Shown piece after piece: positions 46,240 to 57,209 of a DNA stretch of 64,000 nt. The DNA comes from Siphonodentalium dalli. Lineage: Eukaryota > Mollusca > Scaphopoda > Gadilida > Siphonodentaliidae. The notes beneath the pieces are model-generated. The model ran no database searches and was not told the origin of the DNA. It saw only the letters and a list, made by a program, of their open reading frames with translations. Where the stretch lies: the NCBI GenBank assembly GCA_032622095.1, contig CP136069.1, positions 202,974,690-203,038,689 on the forward strand, read 5' to 3'. Made by a program: the position numbers and the translations under genes. The stretch's first letter is position 1, and each line of letters begins with the position of its first letter.

Positions 46240-48125
46240 ATTATTCTTTCAAAATTGACTTATGATTTTTCAATATCACCGTCTGTATCCGTGTGTGTTG
46301 AATTTGAATTGTAGCGCTCATGGAAGATTGAACAATCAGGAGTTTATCACTTCGTTTTCGACATTTTATCGTCACCTTCGGCGATAAAGTTTGTTTTTAG
46401 ACCAGAAATGGGACATTCCAATGGGCAAACCATAGTTTTCTGCATGATAAATTTGTTATCTCCGGGACACATATATGCAAAAATATACTCGAAAAATCTG
46501 AACAGTGCCACAGGTGGTACATTAAAAGACAAGCACACGGTGGGTCCAGAGCGAAATTTTTATGGCTCCAGTTCGAAAACGAGCAAAAATGATAAGCTCC
46601 AGTGCGCACCCACGATAAATAATTTCGAAATTGCACATAATTCATCGATAATTTAGTAGATTATAGGCATTATAGCCGAGCACAATGACATTTCATCAAA
46701 TATTTGTGACTAAATGTGTCTCTTTGTGCTTTGCCGGGCAAATATATAGATTACCATTGCAAAATATATGAGGCGGCTAAGTGTCATTTGAATAGTAACA
46801 GAATCGTTCACTTTTGGCATGAATGGCCAGTGTATGTCAATTATGAAGACTTATTTTTTTTTCCGACAAACCAATCGCAATGGTCGACATATTAATAATG
46901 GGAGCAACTCTTACGAACTGGACGCCGTTTTCAGCTTTTACTCATGCAACGTATACGACGAATGTGACTTCTATTCCTTATTTGTAAAATTTAATATTTC
47001 ACTCAAATAAAGGGTGTTGTAGGATGGCCGCAAAACGCTATTTTCACACACCTCCCACCCCAATCCAACACGGCCGCCTTCCAGAGGGATTCAGATAGGG
47101 AACTCATGTCATGCAGTTCTCGGCCCTTTGCCGATTTAGATCGAACAAAGAGTGATGTTCATGTAGGGTTGTCCCAAGACACCCCACATATTCACCAAAC
47201 ACATCCGATACAAAATGGCCGCCACCCAGAGGTGTCCAAATAGAGGACCACTGGCTTTTAACTTTCCAATTGTTGGAAATTTCCAACCAACCTGACACTA
47301 TCTATAATAATGGTATATTTCCAATTGATAGCAATTTCAGACCAAAATATTTACTAAATATATTGACAAGATTTGCTAGACCTAACAAATATCCCACTAA
47401 TTAGTTGCTGGAAAATCAACCAACTAACAATTTTAACCTATAAGTGGTGTAAAAATTTCCAACAAATGCTGTGTAAGGCATGACATTTCCAGCTGTTGAA
47501 AATGTTGATCAAAGATGGAGGGTTAGTCCCTCAATTTCCCCTGTAGCCACGTCCCTGTGGTGGAATACACGCCTATGGTAATATCCCCGGCGCCACATCC
47601 CTTTATATTAGCAAAAATATCTGTACATGGAAACCGGGAAGCATCGAAATTAACATGAAATCACATTGAGGTGGCGATTTCGGACTGATGCACCGTTATG
47701 TAGCTTGTTATCGCAAAGGCAACGTATCATTTTGTGATATTTTATAAACCTTGTTTTAACAAACTTACGATCCCCACATGACAATGATTTTGATCGGCAA
47801 TATTAAAAACAATACCAAGAAGACAATAAACTGATTATTGTAGTAAAATTGAGCACATGCTCCACTCAGAATGCGTTCATATTAAAAAGCACTGTAAATG
47901 ATGAGGTTGGGGAAAAATACAAAGAATTTCATGTTTATTGAATCCTGCTGATCAAGGGCCGCTTTACATATACATGGCCTTTTATTGAGGGGAAAACATA
48001 ATTTTCTTATATAAACTTCTCACAATAACGCTCCCTGAGCTAAATTTCTGGGCATGGTAGACTTTCTCTCGCCGGAAACGCACAGGAGTCTCGCTATTTA
48101 GCAGGAGCGGTGGGCCCCCAGTGAA
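46240..48125. other. Unit B-specific insertion zone
   Basis: Between points that are adjacent in unit A (about 4040). 47250-47556 is a copy of the ttggaaatttcc family ending gtagccacgtccctg. The rest shows no supported gene. Confidence 0.5.
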
Positions 48126-49012
48126 AATAATGCGTTTATAATTATACGATGTGATTGACAACTGGAGACGTGCACGAACGGGTGCACGTGCATCGCGTAG
48201 TACGATACAACTGGTGGCAGGCACGATCGCGGGCATCGCGTAATAACCGCTATTGCTATATATTATAACGTCCGGGTCGCCTATAGGATCGACCGGCTTG
48301 TCGCTTTATTTGTTTTTTACTGGTTTAACTGGCTCATTAATATTAATAAGACAATCCTCTGACGGCTTCTTTTTACGATTACGATACGATTTATTTATTA
48401 GCTTATGTTGTCATGAATGTAATGATATTGAAGCTACACAGTATAGAACATAATAATACATAAAATACGTGACGCAAGCGCTGGTTTGGGGAGGGGTTGG
48501 GTCTCGCTGTGCACTTTCGGTGGAAATTGTGGCGTGGTGTTATGGTGATTCTAATGAGGTTTCTTTTCTTAACACGATGGGCGAAATCTAGAGTAAAGCA
48601 TTATGAGAAATATTTGGGGGGTTGGGGGTATCATGGGGGTTGGGTGGGGTGGATTATATCGTGGTTCTAATGAAGTTTATTTTTTTGGCATCAGAGACAA
48701 AAGTATTACCACATGAGAAATAGTGTATCCACAGGGAGGGGTTGGGAATATATAGTATGTCCATATTGTAGGATGTGTAGTGGTTCAGATTGGCCCATAG
48801 TTAAGCCCCAGGGTGTTCCTGTTTCTAGCCAAGTTCTCATTTTATTAAATGTGTAGGATGTGTTTGCCAATAAAAGTGCATCAAATGTTTACCAAGTACT
48901 TTCTAGTATATATCCTATTAATATGGCTATAATAAAAAACAAAGTACATAAGATGTTTATAAAGTACACATGTATTTGAACAATATGGCAGCGTAGAACC
49001 TCCACACCACTT
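48126..49012. other. Shared block with G-rich degenerate repeats
   Basis: 48130-48390 matches 4045-4215. 48480-48760 (ggggaggggttggg, attctaatgaggttt, catgagaaata) repeats about three times and is absent from A. 48830-49012 matches 4225-4400. Confidence 0.5.
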
Positions 49013-49353
49013 TATTGATTTATCAACTTAGCTATCTTGATTAATCAACTTAGCTATCTTGATTAAATCAATCAACTCAGCTATCTTGATTAATCAACTT
49101 AGCTAGCATGATTAATCAATCAACTTATCTATCTTGATTAATCAACCTAGCTAACTTGATTAATCAACTTAACTATCTTGATTAATCAACAGAGTTATCT
49201 TGAATAATCAACTTAGCTATCTTGATTAATCAACTTACTATCTTGAATAATCAACTTTTCTATCTTGATTAATCAGTTTACTATCTTAATTAATCAACTT
49301 AGCTATCATGATTAATCAACTCATGCAGCTAACGGTTATCTTGATTAATCAAC
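49013..49353 (+). repeat. TTGATTAATCAA minisatellite, short allele (~15 units)
   Basis: Counterpart of 4641-5858, with higher unit purity and more tagctatc-type spacers. Confidence 0.9.
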
Positions 49354-49439
49354 TTAATGATATATGCATGGCAGCTTCAATTGTTGAATTGAATTGAATG
49401 GATGCATCATTTTGAGTTTGAATCCAATTGAACTAAAAC

Positions 49440-49500
49440 AATTCGTGATCACGCCTCAATGGTTACAAACAATTATTGATCACGCCTCAACAGTTAATGT
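49440..49500 (+). repeat. 31-bp repeat, 2 units
   Basis: Counterpart of the four-unit array at 5951. Confidence 0.8.
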
Positions 49501-50059
49501 TCTGACGAATGCCCATTTTAGAATGGACTACAGAACGATATTTGCAGAAATTGACCCATAATCTGATATAGATATTATCACCAATAGTTAGTGGTATATG
49601 ATAGAGACACAATACTAGTATGAATAATTTATATCGAACCAGTCGCCACACAATGTACAACACATATACTCATCTGAATAATCCATATCTGCCATCTTGG
49701 ATTGTCTACTCCGTTTTCTACTCCGTTTTCTATTCCAGTGATATAGGAATAGAGTGGCGACTTGGATTAAAATATGCGGTTGATTTTGGTAGATTAACAT
49801 TAGGATGTCAATGTATGGAGAATTGTTTTACAAAAGGTGTTTTTTGTATCCATAAGTATTGGCTTTGAATTCTACGTTATATTTGTTCCCGTGCTAAAGA
49901 GGGGCCAAATTCGGCGTGTTGAAACCATTTATATGTAAAAGAAAGGTTAATTCACCCCCGCATACCGGTAGCCTGACCTAATATTTTATCACGTGCCATC
50001 TAATAGAGTACAGTGATAATGTCAACTAATACCACTAAACGTGTATATACTATGTTAAA
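49501..50059. other. Shared and unit B-specific non-coding sequence
   Basis: 49501-49745 matches 6066-6320. The rest has no partner. No gene is supported. Confidence 0.4.
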
Positions 50060-50435
50060 GGCATATTATGGACTTGTTCGGATGCATGAAACTGATAAGT
50101 GTGTACTCAGGCACTGTGCCAACTGGATTAATGTAGAATTCTACTAACATCATCGAAAATCTCAACGAAATCGACCACAACACTCCATATATAAAACTTC
50201 GCCCGAACAACGCGCAAAATTGTAAATATTTACATCTCGATTAAGGGCGCATCTATCGGCAATAAACCAACGCAAATGATTTCGCCATCGAGAGTCATTG
50301 AATTTAATTGATATATAAGAATGACGGTGTGTGTTGTAAATTTGGATTATTATTCGTAAAAATAACTTCTTTGAGCAAGAGTATTCTATATTTCTATTTC
50401 ATCACCCTACCGGAGTGTTTCACATCACTTTAAAA
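50060..50435 (+). mobile_element. MITE-like repeat ending gagtgtttcacatcacttta
   Basis: The reverse complement of 26805-27160, inserted in unit B near the point matching 8430 in A. Confidence 0.6.
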
Positions 50436-50710
50436 TATTGTAATTTAAATATGATTTTTAGGATATTTTCGACGCTTTGATTTTCCAATGTTTGCCGTCA
50501 TGTTGTTATTAAACTTTGATATCTTATTTTATCACATAATTTGCCCATAAAAGCAGTTTCATAATTATCGATAAGAGACACGTTTAATATCAGCGCGTGC
50601 GATGACGTCACATCGTTCTTCAAATGACTTGCGATCGCTGCGTTTTTATCGTTGTTTTCGATGGATATTTCGCATTGCTTCGCGTTTATTTGATCATGTG
50701 ATAAAAAGTA

Positions 50711-50850
50711 TCTTACACTCGTCCTATTTTATACGTAATTTATCAACCTCGTCCACTAAATTCTATTTGAGCCTCGGTAAACCTCGGCTCAAATCGAATT
50801 TAGTGAAATCGGTTGATAAATTCCGTATAAAATAGAAACTCACGTGAGAT
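50711..50850. repeat. Long hairpin, ~65-bp arms
   Basis: cctattttatacgtaattta tcaacc... and gttgataaattccgtataaa atag are complementary, with a 4-base loop around ggtaaacc at about 50775-50785. The hairpin and its surroundings (about 50535-50855) are missing from the matching place in unit A (near 8530), so it is probably part of a MITE. Confidence 0.75.
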
Positions 50851-50855
50851 CCTCT

Positions 50856-51665
50856 ATGGACTAATCGTACTTTTATGGGTAATTTCACTGTAACAGTAAT
50901 GTTTACATATAGCAATGGTTTTGACAAAAGAAATCTCATTATTAATAATAAAAATAAAAACAAAGTTAATATATTTGTTCATGTACTTGTTGAGAATAGT
51001 TTTTTTTACAGACTGTTATGTTAGTTTCGTGAACCCACTTCGAAGGCCTTGAGTCCGTTTAGAGTCGTATAAATTATATATCTTCGTGTTTGTGTTTGGG
51101 GTAATCCGATAGATGGAAAATATGTTTTTGACATTGAACAACGGATTAATAGCTACATGTTTTTTGTGGAAATGACAACGTCCGATTTGGTTTTTCTTGG
51201 AAAAGTTACGGGGATGGAGTACTTGAGTGAATTCATCGAAATGGTTCGGGGGCAAATTCCGTCATTGGATATTTTGTTTTTCTCCTAAAATGTTCCATCC
51301 CGGATGTATGTGGTTATATAAGCGTATTCGTCAGCTGCGAATTCATTTCAATTCACAGTCCTGTTTTGATCTATTCCTTGACGAATTTAACAAGTGAGTT
51401 TAGTTTTATTTTATTATAGGCCAAAACACCCCTAGTTAAGCGGTCCTGTTAATTTACTATGATGATGGTGGGTCCTGCTGAATTGCAACGATGTTGGTAT
51501 GGCAAACTGATGCTGTTAAGTAATATACCGTTATTTTTTTCTAAAGTTGTCATTTTCACGGACTTTGGTAATCTCAACGTATTAATGGACGAAAGGCCAT
51601 TATGTTTATAAAATATTCAAAAATATATATATTGTAAAATATGTTAATAATGACACTTTTGGTTG
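50856..51665. other. Shared non-coding block
   Basis: Colinear with 8530-9470. No coding frame is conserved between the copies. Confidence 0.5.
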
Positions 51666-51885
51666 CTGTAAACCGACCATATTCATTTTGCAAACAAACT
51701 AGCGGTCACGTGACGAATCTCTACTATAGCAGAAAACAAACTAGCAGTCATGATTAAAGTATTGTCACGAATCTCTACTATAGCAGCAAACAAACTAGCA
51801 GTCACGTGACGAATCTCTACTATAGCAGCAAACAAACTAGCAGTCATGATTAAAGTATTGTCACGAATCTCTACAAAAGCAGCAC
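51666..51885 (+). repeat. ~55-bp repeat, 4 units (one unit in A)
   Basis: Four copies, alternating long and short, of acaaactagcagtcatgatt plus aaagtattgtcacgaatctc tactatagcag. The short form lacks gattaaagtattgt. Unit A has one copy at 9486-9535. Confidence 0.85.
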
Positions 51886-52317
51886 CGGAGCCTAGGGATC
51901 ATATTCCACCAGTACAAATCCTGGGAACTGTTTGATGTTGTGACCGGGGGGCGGGAAAAAACCTCTAAAATACAAGGTCCGGGTGAGTGGGTGGGTCTGA
52001 GTGCCGATAGCAGATTTTTTCCAAATCTATGTTTAAAGATAAATTATGACTACTAAAATGATTTTAAATGGACCGATATAGAGCCAAGGGGACTCCCAGA
52101 TTCAATATTTACCCAATAATTGTTATTTTAGAGCACGATAGCATGGGGTGGGTCCCGCTTCTTATACGAGCAAAAAAATGCACTGAAAACAATTATTTTC
52201 TACCAGTTCTCATTGTTATTTTTGACATTCAACTATCGCTACGATGCCAACGTTAGCTCATTTAATTCTCAGTTCTGATGCTTTGATATGAATACATGTA
52301 TATAATAATTTCCTGTA
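51886..52317. other. Shared non-coding block
   Basis: Matches 9536-9885. No gene is supported. Confidence 0.4.
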
Positions 52318-52860
52318 TCATTGTACGATGTAACATTGATGTTCATCATTGGGTAGATAGGTCATGGATTACTGTGACCTAACAATATAATGGAATGATG
52401 AGTAATTGAACATAAAATGCTAATTATTACAAAACAAGTGTTTATCTTTGAGATGATAACATTTTATTTCGGGATTGCTGTTTCTGTCACTTGCGCTTGT
52501 AATGCGCTCAATTGCCCACCCCCTTCCAAACACGCACTGTCATTATGCACCGTCCCTATATATACGTGCCTGCTTTATACATCATTGAACGATAACAGAT
52601 TTCCTGTATTATTGTATGATGTTCATCATTGGGTAGATGGGTCATGGATTACTGTGACCTAACGATATAATGGAATGATGAGTAATTGAACATAAAATGC
52701 TAATTATTACAAAACAAGTGTTTATCTTTGAGATGATAACATTTTATTTCGGGATTACTGTTTCTGTCACTTGCTCTTGTAATGCACTCCACTGCCCACT
52801 CCCCTTCCAAACACGCACTGTCATTATGTACCGTCCCCATATATACGTGCCTGCTTTATA
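52318..52860 (+). repeat. ~280-bp direct duplication within unit B
   Basis: 52318-52585 and 52598-52860 are near-identical (gggtagatnggtcatggatt, tgctaattattacaaaacaa, gatgataacattttatttcg). Unit A has one copy (10010-10260). The second copy preserves the empty site for the hAT MITE of unit A. Confidence 0.88.
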
Positions 52861-53963
52861 TATCATGGTAGTATACATTTGTATCATGTATATACTACAA
52901 TGACATAAAGCAGGAACATATATACTATAGTAGGTATGGTGCATAATGTATGTGCGGGGGTGGACGGTGCGTGTGTAATACGCCATATATGTTAATAGCA
53001 CGGTGGGAACGTTGTTTCGAGTTTGGTGATTACCATGCACACATTCAAAATGTACAAACGCCCAAAAACATAATATATGAGGAACTGAAACAAAACATAG
53101 CATTTTTACTGTTACGAGCATATGCTAGTGTATTGTTAAAACAAGTTGATACCTTATTTGTTCGGAAATACTCAGTTGTTTTCTGTGACATTATGACCAA
53201 AGTTGCCATGCAGTCGGAGGTACGTGGAATACACCAGTCCATACATCTAGGAGAATCTTTCGACTGACAAATTTGGTCAAAATGTTAGAGAAAATAACTA
53301 AGTTTGGACACAAATGAGGTATCAGCTTGTTTGAAAAATAGTATATAAGATATGCTAGTATATAGATAGCTGCCAAAATACTATGTAATACAGGGGGTGT
53401 CTGGAAAAGATTTACAGACACGAGGCTCACTTGCCATTCGCGCTTTCTTGATTTCTACAATCTTTCTACTTGTCTGAGGAGATAGCTCAACAAAAGTAGA
53501 TATATGATTGCTGCTAGATCCTCTTCCCCTTTTCTATTCTACTCATGTTTCCATCATCAAAATGTTGTTCATCATAAATGTAATATTAATTGGGGCAAAT
53601 AAATATTGTTTAAATCAGGCTAAAAAAAAATTACGACCTCAAGGTACCCACCCACCACCCCCCTACTTACAAAAATAAATTAAGTTTTGCCTCGGCAAAA
53701 TTTGGGACTCACCCCATTATCCCATATTTGATACTTTTAAATGCTTTTTTTAAAATTATTTTTTCATTGGGAATACCATCCCAAATGTATTCCTTGTTCA
53801 CTCGTGTTTCTAATCCTGTTCCACTCTCTATTTTACAAGTCACTAAAATTGACTAATTATATATGTGCCATCCTACAATACCAATTAGTCTTCACCATTA
53901 TTATTGATTATTGATCAAAAATCAATGGCGTGATACAATTCTATCCCATTCTGCTTCAATTAT
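52861..53963. other. Shared non-coding block with an insertion
   Basis: 52861-53225 matches 10260-10610 and 53690-53963 matches 10620-10892. About 460 bases in between have no partner. No gene is supported. Confidence 0.45.
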
Positions 53964-53988
53964 ATTAATATAGGTAAGTTACTTTATT
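53964..53988 (+). repeat. Single unit of the minisatellite that has ~53 units in A
   Basis: attaatataggtaagttact plus ttatt, flanked on both sides by the sequences that flank the array at 10893-12168. Confidence 0.93.
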
Positions 53989-54201
53989 CTCTGAAGCAAA
54001 CTGTATGGATAAACCTGCCTAAGCACCAAAATCTAACCCCATTCAACATAAGTTTTAGCCTGAAGTTGTTGTAAAATCCAGTGTTAAAATCAGGTGACTT
54101 CCAGGTCCATGCGTATTGTGTATATAGCAATCTGGTGACTGATCGGGATCCAGTCAGTATGCTGGAAACTGTGGTTTGATGTCGGGGAGGATGAGATATC
54201 A

Positions 54202-54402
54202 CCATGGACATCTTGGTCCCAACAACTACCATTTCATTCTTACCCAACTATATGGAACAACTTAGATAACGAATTTACATCATACCAAACCAGGCACACA
54301 TTCAAACGGCGTTTACATGACGATTATATTAAAAAGTATTCTGCAACCATTAAATGCAACAATCAAAGATGTCCCGACTGTGTGGTCAGCTCGGCTCAAT
54401 AG
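54202..54402 (+). pseudogene. C-terminal end of a LINE reverse-transcriptase ORF
   Basis: Open from 54202 to TAG at 54400-54402: YPTIWNNLDNEFTSY followed by RHTFKRRLHDDYIKKY, then CNNQRCPDC. WNxLxxE...TFKRRL is the characteristic tail of non-LTR reverse transcriptase ORFs (CR1/Jockey-like groups). It is 5'-truncated, with the endonuclease and RT core absent. Confidence 0.75.
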
Positions 54403-54795
54403 AGTGACCTCCCCTACATCGCAATCCACAACCTCACTCAGAACATTCCTACTCGACTTTCAAGGAACATAATTTTATTGCCAATTTGCCACTAACTAGA
54501 AAGAGACACACCCTCGAGTTGCCCATAAGCGATTTATCTATATGTATACCCTCCATGCATATAATCCATTAAATGCAACCATTATGTGATACATAATTAT
54601 ATAGCCGTGCATTGTACAAGAAATCTTGATCGCCTATCATAACATCTATTCATCTTTAATGGGGGTGGCAGTAAGACAGTCTAGTCTGACTATGACACCA
54701 CCTCGAATATATACAATACAATATCTGTAAAATGTATTATGTATTAATATGTGTATATTGAAATAAAAATATCCTACCCTACCCTATCCTATCAC
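54203..54795 (+). mobile_element. 5'-truncated LINE insertion, unit B only
   Basis: 593 bases inserted in a sequence that is continuous in unit A at about 12378-12386. It is flanked by TATCAC at 54197-54202 and 54790-54795. It holds the ORF tail, a ~390-bp 3' UTR and a 3' end of short CTACC/CTATC repeats, as in CR1-like elements that end in short tandem repeats rather than poly(A). Confidence 0.82.
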
Positions 54796-55986
54796 TACAC
54801 GGGTTACTGTTTGTGTAGTGTGCATGTAGCTCACACTGGGCTAATCGTTCTACGGGGCCAAAGCCATATTATACCAATGGAATTCCATGACAATGACAAC
54901 TGAGTCAGGCATATGCCTTTATTATTAATTTTTTTTTAAATTATATCGCCACTTAAAAATATAAAAGAAAACGTTAGGAAACCTTATGAAAGCTATCTGT
55001 TATGCAGGTATTACTTCGAATCGTGCATCTTTCGCAGCCAAATATAACTCACTCAATAAAACCTTTACTTTTACTGGCTCATATTTGAATTTTCATCTGC
55101 CCGACAATCTTCCCACGAATGCTGACCACGATATTGAGTTTTAATGAGGTAAATTGTCCAATAACCCTGAAACAGGTTTGACGCGTTGTCATGAACTCCA
55201 TGCATATAGAGGTACATGGCCTTTCTATATATAATATAATATAATTTGTTTTTAATCATTGAGTCTAACGACTGATAACAACATATCTGGGTAGATAACA
55301 GTTGTAGTAGACTAATAAAATAATGCAAAAATATAGTCACTTTTGTTTCGGGCGTTCTGTATTCAGTTTTACATGCAAACTTACTTTCCCTCGTTTCTGG
55401 TCGCGTTTGCGATCGCCTCGGCCATTTTGAATGCGTGATACTTTAATATCAACTCTAAACCACGTGATTCCCCATCGTATATAGGTATACGGCGTACAAG
55501 GATATAGTGCGATTGTGGTGTGGCGGCTGCTTCACTTTATGTTAGTATAAAAAGTATACAAGCCTCTAAGAATTGTATACAACCATAACGTAAAGCAGGC
55601 GCGTATTCAGGGACGGGGTGTAAGGGGTGTCCATGGAGGGGCGTGCAGAGGAGCGCGTTTCAATTAAGCCCATGTGGTGTTGAGGTAACAAAAGCAGACG
55701 ACACATAATACAAGTATTAATTTGCTTTGGTATATTAACCCTCTATATACTGAATGGATTCACCCACCGAGTTATAAAAGTGTGCATTCAAATGGTCTAT
55801 TACTCATTTGGAGCGGTGTTCATGTAATAAAAGCAGACGACAAACAAAAAACAGATAAGGCAATAGCAGAATGATTCATATTAATTGGTCGCAAATGTTC
55901 AGATAAGTTCAACAAATGCTTGGTGAACTTATTATAGGAACATTTTCTACGGGATAACTACTCGTCAACGCGTATTTAGTATAAAT
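54796..55986. other. Shared block upstream of gene copy B
   Basis: 54796-55380 matches 12386-13010 and 55642-55986 matches 15061-15412. No gene is supported. Confidence 0.5.
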
Positions 55987-56391
55987 AGAGACCTTTCGCA
56001 TCCTCACGTTTACGATTACGAATACGGATAGCTATTCGTAGTCGTAAGTCTATCCGTATGGCCAAAAAGTCCTTTCGCAATACGATTACGCGTAAGAGTT
56101 TTGACGAACACGTACGATCATTATTTCGTACCACCTTTACAACCCAAAGCGTGTGTTTGGTATACAGTCCCTTAATACTTCACTTATCGTCTCATATGCA
56201 ACAATGCGATAATCATGACATGTTAATTTTGTCAATAATTCGACCAGTCACAACGTACGACCAGGGATTCTCGTGATATATTGTGGAAATACAGGTATAA
56301 ATGCCAGGTCATATGTGGTGGACATTCAGTTCGTTGTTAGCATGGATGACCAGATAGACGTTATGCTGATGGGGAAGAGGGGTTCCTGAAT

Positions 56392-56583
56392 TTGGACCTC
56401 ACATCAACCACGACGCCATCGTCCAAGCCCCTTCAAGTCCGCGATTTGATTTCAATGCGATTTCGGCTTCACCTCTTTGGGTTTAGGAAATCCGACATTA
56501 GGTTGGTGAGCTCGCTGATGTGCATCACTTCTGATTTGTTACCACCAAATCGAAACAAAGTCGAAAGGGTAGAAGCGATGTGA
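56392..56583 (+). pseudogene. Possible Harbinger/DDE_Tnp_4-type transposase N-terminal fragment
   Basis: The frame contains MRFRLHLFGFRKSDIRLVSS, then LLPPNRNKVERVEAM, which resembles the FRFRKxDIxxLxxxL...EAL segment before the catalytic domain of Harbinger-like transposases. Just upstream PRFDFNAI is in another frame, so a frameshift is present. The reading ends at TGA where the next repeat begins. The catalytic DDE region is not in the element. Confidence 0.45.
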
Positions 56584-56619
56584 TTCAAGTTGCTTTTTTG
56601 TCAGATATTTTACAAAACG

Positions 56620-56830
56620 GCAAAATTTCGTTGAACAAAATGTTGATAAATAACAGGTTTTGGGCAATTTTATGATATAGTTGACTGTGGTTAGCATTAA
56701 TATTGAGCAATTACTCGATGCTGATAACAGAAGCGGCATTTCAAAAATAAATTGTTGTTGGAATCTGATGATATGGGGACATCTAATCGGATTGAGTACC
56801 TTTAAATGCCGCATTTGTGCGTGTTTTTTA
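56620..56830 (+). repeat. Nested copy of the gene-upstream repeat
   Basis: atttcgttgaacaaaatgtt, gttgactgtggttagcatta, gattgagtacctttaaatg, as at 15700-15890. It follows immediately after the transposase fragment. Confidence 0.65.
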
Positions 56831-57209
56831 AATTAAAAATAAATGCAAAGAACAAACCTGACAGAGACTGCTGATCTATATGGTGATGTTGGTGGGTGTG
56901 CCAAATATTCTTTTAGGTACGGTTCAGGAACAGAAATCACTACTTACCAGTTGAATCGGGATCTAGGGTAGGTTCAGATTACTTAGATAGAAAGAGTACT
57001 TTATGTAACTTAGTACTCGGTTATGAATTCCATGTAATTTTAAAATGCCCTGCATTACAGACTCTACGAGAGAGATATATAAAACCCAACTTCTACCGAA
57101 AACCGAATATTATTAAATTGAATGAACTATTCAATTCGGGAAAGGGGAAGAGAACACAAAATATTTCACTATTCATTAATAGGGTTATGCCATTCTTTAG
57201 GCTCTCTTG

